From the NCBI GenBank assembly GCA_023362775.1, contig JALMGJ010000004.1, forward strand, positions 55,035,298-55,099,297: a stretch of DNA of 64,000 bases, written 5' to 3'. This DNA comes from Charina bottae (taxonomy: Eukaryota > Chordata > Lepidosauria > Squamata > Charinaidae). The notes under the pieces were generated by a model. The model ran no database searches. It saw only the letters and a program-made list of their open reading frames with translations, and was not told the DNA's origin. The translations under genes and the position numbers were made by a program. How positions within the stretch are numbered: position 1 is the first letter of the stretch; each line of letters starts with the position of its first letter. Positions 1-10,840 of the stretch are shown one piece after another.

Positions 1-152
1 AAAGTTGTCAGGGAACAAACCTCTTCTGCCTTTGAGCTGTCCTTCCCACCAGCCTCCAGCCTCTTTTCTGATGTTGGTGATAATGTCACCTACAGTGATT
101 GTCAGCTCATCATCATGTTGAGCTTTGTAGTCAAACTCCACTATCGCCTCCA
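1..152 (-). CDS. SH3KBP1: SH3KBP1 exon 2: first SH3 domain
   Basis: Read on the minus strand from 152, the exon follows an AG acceptor (153-154). It continues a codon begun in the previous exon (ATGG + TG gives Met-Val). The 50 complete codons start [17 protein letters not shown] and end [10 protein letters not shown] at the window edge. This is a classic SH3 fold: the ALYDY-like motif (EFDY), the acidic RT loop (HDDELT), the tandem Trp of the ligand groove (GGWWEG) and the FPDNF strand. It matches my recollection of the first SH3 of SH3KBP1 and is clearly closer to it than to the paralogue CD2AP, which has one Trp at the WW position. The exon is cut by the window start. Confidence 0.95.
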
Positions 153-229
153 CTAGAAGGGAAAGCATAATGAGATAGTACAAAATTAGAAAAAAAAATC
201 TGTAATTTAAGAAAATTAAAATGCATATG

Positions 230-269
<40 letters not shown>

Positions 270-1730
270 AAGCATTTAAGAAACCCACCAAAATGTCCAA
301 AAGATAAAGAGGCAAAGTAAAATAAATATGTTTCTAAAAAAACAGCAGGGACAGGTGGGTCTGAAAAGAGAAAGTCGCATCAGGCAACCCTTCTGGTTAA
401 GGGTAAGATATTATTTTTTAGATTAATTAAACAAAAGGATAATGTTTATTTTGGCTCAGAAGGATTGCACAGTACCACATTTGTTTCTGAGACAATGGAA
501 AGATTTTTTGTTCTCACAACTCCTTACAATATTGCTCAAAAAGAGCATCCTAATGCAATGCCAGTTAGCTTTAAAACTGCACTTTTAAAGTAGATCAGGC
601 AATGTTTCTGATTTGTGCAAAAATATAAAAGTACTTCCTTCCATGAACATTTGTTTGTTGAACAGCAAGAACTCAATACACAGAGTAAACGTTAATATAA
701 AGAGTGTTAACTTTCATAAAAAAACATCTACTCCAAACACCGGCCAACACAGTAAATCTACTATCATAGCATCCTTCATAGTGACTACCTAGCACCTGTT
801 TCCAAATTTTCCAAAGCAATCTGTTGCACTGCCTCAGTTTTTGTAATGTTGTAATTAAATCATTCCTCAAAAGATATGGTTTACAGGCCCTTTATCTTTT
901 TTGCTAGGAACCTCTATATATGCTCCAGTTCATCAACAACCTTCTTACACTTCAGTGCTCTGAACTGCATGCAATAAACAAGGTGAAGAAAACAAAAGCA
1001 GAATAAAGCAGAATCTTTACTTCTGCTGATTGATCCTAGGCTTTTAGCTGCTACATATCAAAATTATTTTCATATTTACTAGGGCTGGCAAATCTTTCAA
1101 AATAGGAGGTTTGGAATGCACTAGAGTTCCCTATTACAAAGCACCTCTTGGGAAAAATTTACATAGCCCTTGCTGTGCAATCTAGACATTATACAATGAG
1201 AGCCGTGTTAGTCTATGGTGCTGCAGTTCCATACTTTGACAACCAAACTTCCTGGACAAAGTATGCTACTGTCTTCTAACAATGCAATTTCTATTTATGC
1301 TGAATATGTGTGCATTCCTCCAACTGCTACTCTGTGAGGTTGCCAACTTTCTTGACCTAGCAGTCTTTACAAGCTCCTTGACAGCCAATTATATAACAAT
1401 GAAGCTATCTCAACCATAGCAGTTGGATAAATGACACCCACCACTATTCTGTTATCTGCTGAATTGCTTCCAAAGGTACAGAGGTTCCCTTGATATGAAA
1501 ATTTGCAGTAACCAACATTTCTGAGTAAAGCTTTGAGCAAACAGAAGGAAACACACTGAATAAATATTCTTTGAAAGTTCTTTGTATCATACCAATCCCT
1601 TTATGAAGAGGTATTATCTTGAAATGTTCTGGGACTCAATGACAATAAAGTGTCTTTCACAACAAATTTCCTTATTTTCACCTGAGTACATACATATCAT
1701 ACATAATCTGTATTAGGATCCAAGACCAGT
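153..1730. other. SH3KBP1 intron 1, unique sequence with CA repeat
   Basis: A (CA)n microsatellite of about 36 bp lies at 232-268. The rest is AT-rich intron with no coding signal that I could find; the 65-codon ORF on the minus strand near 673-870 looks like chance. Confidence 0.6.
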
Positions 1731-2033
1731 AAAAAAGGTAAAGGTTCCCCCACACAGTCGTGTCCGACTCTAGGGGCCGGTGCTCATCTCCGTTTGTTAG
1801 CCGAAGAGCCAGCGTTGTCCGAAGACACTTCCATGGTCATGTGGCCAGCATGACGCACGCAGAACGCTGTTAGCTACCCACCGAAGTGGTACCTATTTAT
1901 CTACTTGCATTTGCATGCTTTCGAATTGCTAGGTTGGCAAGAGCTGGGGCATGTGAGGGATTCAAACCTCCGAACTTGCGACCTTCCAATCAACAAGCCA
2001 GGCGTCTTAACCGCTGAGCCACCACGCCCCCTC
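1731..2033 (-). mobile_element. tRNA-derived SINE with BovB-like tail (copy 1)
   Basis: On the minus strand it starts with a tRNA-like head (TGGCTCAGCGG A-box-like; GTTCGGAGG / GATTCAAAC region B-box-like) and ends in the GAGTCGGACACGACTG tail. It is flanked by near-identical copies of CCAAGACCAGTA (1720-1731 and about 2034-2047), a target-site duplication. It lies in SH3KBP1 intron 1. Confidence 0.85.
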
Positions 2034-3324
2034 ACCAAGACCAGTAGAAAAGTAAATTAAAGCAACCCAATACAATCCATCTGAATAAAGTTCTGGTTTT
2101 TGTTATTACTCATCCTATTTTTGTCATTTTGTCATTCTTTCCTGGATAAAAGGAACCTCTTCCTCCTTCTCCATTGAATACTGTTCCTAAGAAAGATTTG
2201 AATCCTTCTCTGACAGACTCTATGTTTATTACACAGAGTTCAATTCCCTTCAATTGCCTACTTTTTGTTTTTTAGTGCTTCTCTTTATGTGTCACAACAG
2301 GTAGTACAAAACCATATAAACAGCGTCTCAATGAGCAACTAATACGGGGAATTCAATTTACAGAATTGTTAAAAGTTGGGAGAAACCACTTAGGCTACTG
2401 AATCAAATTCCTGCTCTGTGTAGAATCCCAAATTAAGTCACATGAGATAAATGGCTATCTAGCTTTTACTTGAACCTACCAAGTGAAAGGGAGTCTATCA
2501 CTTTTCTGGATAATCAGCTCCACTGCTAGCTGTTCTTGTTATTATGACGTTTTTCCAAACATTCATTTGGAATCAATCTTCCTGTAACTTAAAGTGTTAA
2601 ATCCATAAAACATAGGCAATGGAGATTTTAGAAACATAAGGAACAAAATCAAGGCTCAGTCTGCAACATATTTGTCCTTTTGCATATCTGTAGCACAGTA
2701 ATCAGCAAATAAACTGCAGACAAACCACAATTATCTCTGAGAGAGACAAATTGTTTGTTGCATTTGCAGGAGGCATGTTGAGTAAACAGTGAAGTTAGAA
2801 ACTTCTTAATAACAACCTGAATCTAACGGAAACTAAACATTTACAGTTCACAAGAAACATCTGCTGTGTTGGCATGGGATGTCATCCTGTAGCTTCTGTA
2901 GGTTAGATTTAGTGTCAAAACAAGTTAAGAAACTTTAAAAGTTTCATCTGACTAGTGGATTGAAGCAGTAAATTTTTCCGGTAACCAGAGCTCAAGAACA
3001 ACTATCCTACATCATTACACTTTATAATTTCTTTTTGCTTAAACCTTACTGTGCCAGGAATGTCATGAGTTGATCCCTGACAGATAAGTAAATAAGCTGC
3101 CTAATGTAGGTAGCTAGAGTGGATTTAGAGGGCCTTTCAGACATTTTCAGCTTTATGAATAAGGTCAATTCATGTAGTATTCATACACATACTTAAGAAA
3201 TGGATGTACAGCAAAAGAATTGTTTTAACACCTAGCTAACAATTCGGTACCTCAAAACACAAGCAAAGTGGGTTATATGACTTTAACATGGACTAAAAAA
3301 AAATACATATATCTATATATGTAT

Positions 3325-3576
3325 GAGAGCCAGTTTGGTCTAGTGGTTAAGGTGCTGGGCTAGAAACCAGGAGTCTGTGAGTTCTAGTCCTGCCTTATGC
3401 ATGAAAGCCGGCTGGGTGACCTTGGGCCAGTCACTCTCTCAGCCCAACTCACCTCACAGGGTTGTTGTTGTGGGGAAAATAGGAGGAAGAAGGAGTATTA
3501 GGTATGCTCGCCGCCTTGAGTTATTTATAAAAATAAAGGCAGGATAAAAATGAATTAAATTAAATTAAATTAAAAA
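3325..3576 (+). mobile_element. Sauria-type SINE
   Basis: It begins with a tRNA-like head (GAGCCAGTTTGGTCTAGTGG) and a B-box-like GAGTTCTAGTCCTGCC. The middle reads GTGACCTTGGGCCAGTCAC and GGGTTGTTGTTGTGG. The 3' part has the GCCGCCTTGAGTTAT and AAAGGCAGGATAAAAAT tail shared with BovB LINEs, then an (AAATT)n tract. Sauria SINEs are known from squamates, so this is a main clue to the host group. Confidence 0.85.
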
Positions 3577-4912
3577 ATCAATCCTAGTGATAGTGAAGAA
3601 ATAGGCCATAAAGAGACTCAAAGTGCTCAGTTTTATTTTCCAGATTAACTTGAGTATCAAACAAAGTTTCTGGTTTATACTATTAGCAGAATATTTGCTC
3701 AGAAACTGCCTCAGTCAGGCAGCTGGACCTCAAACAACTTTTAATTCAAATTTTCCATTTCTTCCACTAAACAAAATATAATATTTTAGAAACATGTAAT
3801 TTTGCTCATAAAGCAAATCCTGTCTTCCAAGCTATCTTACAATTATATGTATTACTCAAAGAACCAGTATTAAACGCAAGTAATCAAAACAGAACTTTAA
3901 TTTTAAACATACCTTTAGTGTATTAGCCACAAAAGTAAATGATAAGTAGCACTGCTATGACAGCATGATTTTCTTATACAAGATCCACCCCTCTGCCCCC
4001 AAGCATACTTTTCCTAAGTCTGGAACATCCATGTCTGATCCTCTGACCTTCACAAGAGGAAGACTCTCAGTAGTGGAAATGGTAACATGTTAAGCTGCTT
4101 TAACATTATTTAAAATAATATGGGTTCTGGGAAAAATACAGACAGGCCATTAAACTGTGAAGAGGCTTGCACTTAGTAAAAATGTTATTGGCTGAACTAT
4201 ACAAATGGGTTCTGATAAAGCTCTGGATTGTCTTATGAGATCAGGTAAAAAAAATTCCTAACACTATCTTAGCTAGAAACTATGATTTGGGGAGATGGTT
4301 GTCTCTGTTTTGATCTTTCTTAATCAAATGGCTTGATTCTTTTGTTTGAATCATTTGTGTATTTTTCCTGAAGAGTGACTCTTTATACAGTATGTTGTTC
4401 CCCCTTTCTCCCAAGGTCTGATCTGATCTGGCTTGTGTGTGTTCATTACTAGTGCTTGCCTATCTTGCAGTAGCTGCTTGAAAGGAGACTACCATTTGGT
4501 TCCTTCTTATTGTATAATTTTAAAGACAGGCAATAAAGCAGACATACAAAAAAGATCATGCTCAAAAAATTTTAGAAAGTTTTTTTAATGTAAAAATGTC
4601 ATTTTAATTCATCCTAGAGCCTTGAAGATTATTTTATCATCTGAATGAGACCCTACTGCACAAAAATCAACATTGTTGTGGCATCCAAGTGTTTTATGTT
4701 CCTATCCAGTAGCAAAAGAATAATAGCACACCAGATTGCACTCAAGATGTAAATCAGAGATGAGAATGCATGCAACAGCAGAAAATTTGTTTTGTAATGT
4801 AAATATAATTTTAGAAAGGAAAAGTTATGTCATACTTATTAGAGACATATTATAGACAAATTCATAACATTTCTCTGCCAATCACTGCCTAACAGCATTT
4901 ACCTATTAAGTA

Positions 4913-5250
4913 AAAGGTAAAGGTAAAGGTTCCCCCCGCACATTTGTGCAGTCGTGTCCGACTCTAGGGGCCGGTGCTCATCTCTGTTTGTTAGCCGAAG
5001 AGCCAGCGCTGTCCGAAGACGCTTCCATGGTCATGTGGCCACATGACGTGCGCGGAATGCTGTTACCTACCCACCGAAGTGGTACCTATTCATCTACTTG
5101 CATTTGCATGCTTTCGAATTGCTAGGTTGGCAAGAGCTGGGGCGAGTGCAGGAGCTCACTCCGTCACGCAGGGCTAGGGATTCGAACCTCCAAACTTGCG
5201 ATCTTCCGATCGACAAGCCTGGCATCTTACCCGCTGAGCCACCACGCCCC
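4913..5250 (-). mobile_element. tRNA-derived SINE with BovB-like tail (copy 2)
   Basis: A full-length copy of the same family as 1731-2033. It is flanked by perfect 14-bp duplications, TTACCTATTAAGTA, at 4899-4912 and 5251-5264. Box B reads GATTCGAACC on the complementary reading. The 63-codon ORF inside it is not a gene. Confidence 0.9.
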
Positions 5251-5264
5251 TTACCTATTAAGTA

Positions 5265-7479
5265 CTACTGTACCTGCTTCATGGAATGAAACTGGGATCA
5301 AGATCTGAAAATGTATTCTTTAATCATATTCATACTCCTGGAGTTCAAATCCCTATTTTCTAAGAGAGTTGTCAATAAATTTGCAGAAAATTACATTTTG
5401 TAATAAGTTTACAGAACCGCTGTAAACTTTGTCGTCTGAGGGTTGAAGATTATTATGTATGAATCATAACAATGAGAGAGCGGTCCACAGAGCTACAATC
5501 AATATATTAAGCAACAAATATTTAAAAGAATTCTATGAAACTGTACACATTCAAGTCAAACACATCAAAAGAAATCAAAAGCATGAATACAGAGGTGTGT
5601 CTTAGGCAAATGATTAAGCTGAAATTCTGGTTTAAGATGCCTGAAGCTTATCCAAAAGGCAGAGAATCCCATAGTGAGAAACCACATTTAAAAAGGCCCC
5701 TGCGTGGGTATTGCTTACAAATTTATTTAATAATACTTATATATCACACAGTTCATACAACTCTGGGTAATTAGCAATAAAATTAAAAATACAGAAACTC
5801 AGCAATAAATACAAATAGCAATGACATGACAGTCCATCCATTATTAACCAACAAAAACCATAAACATCAACTATCACATGTCCAATTACATAATATAAAA
5901 TACCAGCAGGGAGAGTGTAGTTCTGGCAGAGTGTGATCCAAGGTCCACAAATGGAACTATGCAGCAGAATATTAAAAAGCTGTATTTCATGTTTTTCTTT
6001 TCATTCTAACTACTGTATCACATACAAATAATGGATACCACATACAAATCTGATTACTTTGCTGTGCTAAGCAATTTTTTGTTTTAATAATATACTGAAT
6101 AAACCACTTTTGTCTTGCTTTATACAACACATGACGCTAAAAATAATAGTTTAAAAATTATAAAGAAAAATCAGTTAACACAATATTTTGTTAAAATCAG
6201 ATAAACCACATCATTATAGCACAATATGAGAACTTAACCACATCCCGCACAGCTGCATATTAATGTTTTTCAACCCTTCATCCTTGTATCAGAAGCCCTT
6301 TGTATGAGTTTAACCATTATATGAAACAACTAAATTTTGAATACAGTGCCAGCATAGTGGGTTTTATTACAGGATCAATTGAAGCTCAGCAGCGAAAAAC
6401 AGAGGCAAATGATGAGACACATGGAATAAAATGCAATACATTTATTTAAATCTGGGTAACTGAAAACTTTTTTAGCAAACATGAAAAACTTCTTCCCCTA
6501 AAGCATCTTCCCTACTCACTTATATGACATCAAATGATTCCCAAAATTAAGCAACACACATTTTATCTTTGCCAGCTGAAATTCTGAAAATATTGTATTG
6601 TGTACAATTAATGCACATAACCAAAATATCCTGTAATTATTTGACTGTACTGGCTATTTCAAAAGAGCTGGACAGTCTACTTTCCTATAGTATGAATATT
6701 TGCCACACAGAGAGTCATTGTATTTACGACAAACCCAAGGAAAACTAGTGAATGCAGTCCCTTCTTCAGGCAGAAACAGACCCCTTGCCCTTCAGGCTGC
6801 TAGTGCCTGGCACTGCTAATTCTTCTGCCTCTCTTGAACCCTAATAACAATATGAATAGCTGAGTCATTCCTTGATTTTGCTAACATGCCACAAAAGAGA
6901 TTTCCAACAAATCTCATAGCCTTTCTGTCTCCAAGTTCCTGAAGAGGTTAGTATACAGGAAGCTCCATATTAGTTTAATACTACCTTTTTGTTGCTCTTT
7001 TCTGAGTAGACATCTTTCTCATCAAGCATGTCTATTAGATTATAAACTGGAACTTTGATGGAGAAAAAAAAGGAGGGAGAAGAGACATTCCAGAGCACTG
7101 ATGCTCTAAGGATCCACCACAGTTTGAAAGGCAGTCCTCTGTGAGTCTGTTTTAAACAACATCTGGTAACCCTAGAATGCCCTCTTGATGGCTGGCTGCC
7201 AAGATCAATAAGGCTCAACAGCTGCAGCCTTTTCCAAAAGCTTGCCACACCTCCCAGGAGCAGAGCCAGGCAGGTATGCAAAGAAAGCTATAGCAAAGTC
7301 GTGGGTTCCTAATTGCCCGTTAGGCGTCTCTATAGGGGAGAGGAAGAGAAATGCTGTTTAAAGCAGCCAACCAGCCATTTCGTGCGGTGTCGGGAATAGG
7401 GGGCGGGAGGAAGAGCCCACAGCTCTTGTCCCTTCCCCTGGAAAAAAAAAAAAGAGAGAGAGAGAGAAGTCAAATGGGT
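5265..7479. other. SH3KBP1 intron 1, unique sequence
   Basis: AT-rich sequence with no splice-bounded conserved exon seen on either strand. Two short ORFs (5535-5774 plus and 6970-7281 minus) lack any recognisable similarity and sit in intron. Confidence 0.5.
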
Positions 7480-8870
7480 AACACGCCCCTCCGATTTCCT
7501 GTCATATTACGGAGGCTAATTTCTGCATTGGCCTGCCCGCTCGCGCACCACTGACATGAAAAGCGCTACCTCACCCGGATGCCAGAGAAGGCGGCTCGCT
7601 CGCGCTCTCCAACCCCCCGTCCCCAGCATCTTTTATCTACTTCACCCTCTTGCCCCCCTCCCCCGCCAACTATCCGCCTTCAATCTCTTGCGCTACGGCA
7701 GCCACGCCGTGTGGTGCAACGGCGGCGCCACAGAAGGGATTTCCCCCGCCCCCCGTTTATGTATTGATGGTAGTGTTGTTTTGACAGCGCGTGACAACAA
7801 GAGATAGATTTGGCCTCCCGGTTTTCATTCAAGCCTTTCCAGCAGCCAGCTCTGCACCTCCACGCGCCACGGCAAGAGAGTCAGCGCGCAGACAAGAGAG
7901 TTAAAGGTCTCCAAGGGTGGGTGGGAAAACAGACCTGATGCTCCCCCTTCTCCCCTCCCCCAAACGGATAGAGGGAGATAGAAAAGACACACCCTTCGGA
8001 TGTGTCCTACTCCGCCTCACGATACTTGCCACTACTGGAGTAATGCCAGAAGAGGCAAATAGCAATAGCGACCACTCGGTTCGGCCTGCCTTGGAATCGG
8101 CCACGCAGCAAGTCTCAGATAGCCAAAAAAAAAAAAACGGGGGGGGGGGGGAAGAAAGACGGGCACATACCCCAAGCTCTGTCTACGTTCACACTTACCC
8201 ATTTATGTCGAGCTGGGACTCCGCCAGACAGGGTGAAAGTTTGAGGTTTGGAAGGCGGTGAAAGGCAGTCGAGCCGATGGAGCCGGATGAATTACAGGAA
8301 GCTTCTTTTCTCCGAGTGCAGAAACAGCAACGTCTTCTTTGCTTCCTTTCGACTAGTCAGTGCCCATTGCAAGAGCAGCGGGGTTGCATTTTATTTCCTG
8401 CTCTGAAACTCTCCCGCCCTCCAAAGAAAAGAGGAAAGGGGAGTTGTTTCTTGACATAAAAAAAGCGGGGGGGGGGGAACACGACAAAGCACCTGACGCA
8501 CTAGCGACAAATATAAAGGAAGAGGGGAAAACGGATCCCACCTGGATCTGCGAGAGAGGGAGCGAGCGAGCGAGAGTGCGCGCGCGCGTTAGGGCGGGAA
8601 CTCAAGCAAAGGGGCGGCGGTAGCGGTTCGCTGCAAGGGAATGGGCTGGCTAAATGGGTGGGTGTCGCCCTTTCTCGAGACCCTTCGTGCGCCAAGGTAG
8701 GATCGGTGAAGGAAGTGGTACTACAAAGGGTCCTGACGCTCGGCTGCCTCCTCGACGCTGACTAGCAGTGCCGCTGACTAGCATGGTAAAGGCACGAGAA
8801 TGCCCCTCCGTGGCCGGTCCATCCTATCCCTGGGCATCCGGCGGTAGACGGGAGAAAGCGTTGCTCACCG
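7480..8870 (-). promoter_or_regulatory. SH3KBP1: CpG island, SH3KBP1 promoter region
   Basis: This stretch is visibly GC- and CpG-rich in an otherwise AT-rich sequence, with a CG alternating run near 8578-8590 and purine runs near 8555-8575. It surrounds the SH3KBP1 start-codon exon. Homopolymer runs of A and G occur at 8126-8152 and 8460-8478. Short ORFs here are not supported as genes. A minus-strand L2 LINE begins at once on its distal side (about 8875). Confidence 0.7.
8199..8202 (-). CDS. SH3KBP1: SH3KBP1 exon 1 coding end: ATG plus one base, then a splice donor
   Basis: On the minus strand an ATG (8202-8200) is followed by one G (8199) and then a strong donor GTAAGTG starting at 8198. 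Joining ATGG to the exon ending at 152 gives Met-Val-Glu-Ala, the expected N terminus. No other CCAT followed by a donor was noticed in this CpG island. The 5' UTR extends to higher coordinates and its start cannot be placed by eye. The call rests on exact phase fit with exon 2 and on position in the CpG island. Confidence 0.85.
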
Positions 8871-9451
8871 CGAGATTTATTGATTAAATCGACCTATATG
8901 GCCGCCCGTCTCGCGCATACGACTCGGGATAGCTAACAACACGTTAAAGCAATAAAAAGCAATATTAACAAAGGGTAAAAACCTACAGTGGTCACCAAGG
9001 GTAAACCAAAACAACAATCAAGAAAGACCACTCAACGGGCCATCCAGTCTCCTGAGCTCCAGGCCTTGGAGCACGTCCAGGTCTTCCAAGGCTTTATGAG
9101 AAGCCAGCAGGGTCAGGGCCATTCTGAACTTGGGTGCTATGGTGTACCAGAGGGCAGGTGTTGGACAGAAAAGGCACGCTTGTGAGGTTCCATAAGATGA
9201 CATTCTTTAATTGAAGGGATTTGATGGATGCCCCTCTTGCTGGAAAGAAAGGGATGGGTAGAAACAACTGGAAAGAAGTAGTCCTACAAATAACCCACCC
9301 CCGTGCCATGGAGGGCTTTATAGTTAAAACTAGCACCTTGAATTCCACCCAGCTAATTCACCTTATGGAACAGCGGTGCAATATAGGCATACCAAGGTGC
9401 ATCTGTAATTGCCTGCACCACTGCATTCTGGACCAGCTGCAGCTTCCAGAT

Positions 9452-9723
9452 CAGAGCTTTCCAAACTGTGTGTCAGGACACATTCCACATTCGTGTCCCG
9501 CGGGTGCTGCCTTCAAGCCCTGCCAGGATTCCGCGCAGGTCCTAGTGCCTGCCTTGTGCCTTGCTGCCTCCAAACCTGCTGTGATTCCACACAGGTCCTA
9601 GTGCCTGCCTTGTGCCCTGCTGCAAGAGTGTGTCACAAAATGATGCCCTGCTGTAAGAGTGTGTCGCGAAATGATGCATGTCTAAAAAGTGTGTCACCAA
9701 CATGAAAAGTTTGGAAAGCTCTG
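9452..9723. mobile_element. hAT MITE (family A, copy 1)
   Basis: The termini are CAGAGCTTTCCAAACT and AGTTTGGAAAGCTCTG, inverted copies of each other. The flanks are a perfect 8-bp duplication TTCCAGAT (9444-9451 and 9724-9731), diagnostic of hAT insertion. The interior has GTGTGTC repeats and units related to the 56-bp repeat in copy 2. There is no transposase. It is inserted in the 3' UTR of the L2. Confidence 0.95.
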
Positions 9724-10175
9724 TTCCAGATAGTCTTCAAAGGCAGCCCCTTGTAGAGCATGTTGCGGTAATCTACTCAGGATGTGACTAAGACATGAGT
9801 GACCATGAACAGGCCAGGAAGGGCAGCAATTGGGGCACAAAACAAAGTTGTGCAAAAGCCCTCCTGGCCACCACTGCCACCTGCTATTCAAGAAGGAGCT
9901 GTGAGTCCAGAAGGACCCCCAAACTGCAACAGGTCTGAACAGGGCAGTGCCACCGTGTCCAGAACCAAAGAGGGATCCAGAACAACTCAGTCTTGGCAGG
10001 GATGAGCCGCAACCTGTTCTTCTCAATCCAGACCCTCTCAACCTCCAGACATTGGGACCTCAACAACTTCATTTGGGTGGTCGAGGGCAGAAATGTAGAA
10101 CTGGGCATCATCAGCATATTGATGATACCTCACTCCATACCAACAGATGACCTCACCCAGGGGCTTCATCTAGAT

Positions 10176-10840
10176 CAGAGCTTTCCAAACTTTTCATGTT
10201 GGTGACACACTTTTTAGACATGCATCATTTCGTGACACACTGTTACAGCAGGGTACGAGGCACTAGGACCTGCGCGGAATCACAGCAGGTTTGGAGGCAG
10301 CAAGGCACAAGGCGGGCACTAGGACCTGCGCGGAATCACAGCAGGTTTGGAGGCAGCAAGGCACAAGGCGGGCACTAGGACCTGCGCGGAATCACAGCAG
10401 GTTTGGAGGCAGCAAGGCACAAGGCGGGCACTAGGACCTGCGCGGAATCACAGCAGGTTTGGAGGCAGCAAGGCACAAGGCGGGCACTAGGACCTGCGCG
10501 GAATCACAGCAGGTTTGGAGGCAGCAAGGCACAAGGCGGGCACTAGGACCTGCGCGGAATCCTGGCAGGGCTCGGAGGCAGCAGCAGCAGCCGCGACACA
10601 CCCAGACACTGCAGCCAACACACTAATGCACAGCTTTCCAAACTGTGTGTCGCGACACTTCAGTGTGTCGCAACACACAGTCTGGTGTGTCGCCACACAA
10701 CCCAGCAGCGGGGGCGTTTTAGCGGAGGCCGCTGCTGCCACTGCCATACACGCCCCCGCGCCACCGCCGTTGGTGTGTCATCAACGGCGGCACTTTAGAA
10801 AGCACTGCACTAATGTGTCTCGACAGTTTGGAAAGCTCTG
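10176..10840. mobile_element. hAT MITE (family A, copy 2) with internal minisatellite
   Basis: It has the same inverted termini as 9452-9723 and a perfect 8-bp duplication ATCTAGAT (10168-10175 and 10841-10848). It is inserted in the RT region of the L2 LINE. The interior carries a 56-bp tandem array followed by a CAG-rich and GTGTGTCGC-rich segment. It is non-autonomous. Confidence 0.95.
10259..10560. repeat. 56-bp tandem repeat inside hAT copy 2
   Basis: The phrase CACTAGGACCTGCGCGGAAT recurs at 10261, 10317, 10373, 10429, 10485 and 10541, an exact 56-bp period with nearly identical units. Near-identity implies recent expansion. The inserted element is therefore length-variable. Confidence 0.95.

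Larger units (their letters stand above)
1..8202 (-). other. SH3KBP1: SH3KBP1 gene, 5' part (exon 1 coding end, intron 1, exon 2)
   Basis: SH3KBP1 (CIN85) encodes a cytoplasmic adaptor with three SH3 domains that links CBL ubiquitin ligases to endophilins during receptor endocytosis. The start codon (8200-8202) and the first SH3 exon (1-152) are visible, joined by an intron of about 8 kb with a good donor and acceptor. The remaining exons lie left of the window. In human the gene sits just downstream of BCLAF3 on the same strand, and that order is kept here. Intron 1 holds two copies of one tRNA-derived SINE, one Sauria-type SINE and a CA repeat. Confidence 0.9.

Noticed and set aside
1860..2033. 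tRNA gene suggested by box A and box B motifs in the SINEs
   Set aside because: The tRNA-like heads continue into SINE bodies with target duplications, so they are SINE promoters and not tRNA genes.
7351..8623. Several overlapping ORFs in the SH3KBP1 CpG island
   Set aside because: GC-rich promoter DNA. No conserved peptide, and the only supported coding bases are 8199-8202.
9221..9705. 126- and 98-codon ORFs, Cys-rich, possibly a secreted peptide
   Set aside because: They run across a hAT MITE with its target duplications and the L2 3' UTR. The Cys content comes from the repeat.
10259..10560. CRISPR-like array of regular repeats
   Set aside because: The units are contiguous 56-bp tandem copies with no unique spacers, in a vertebrate transposon.
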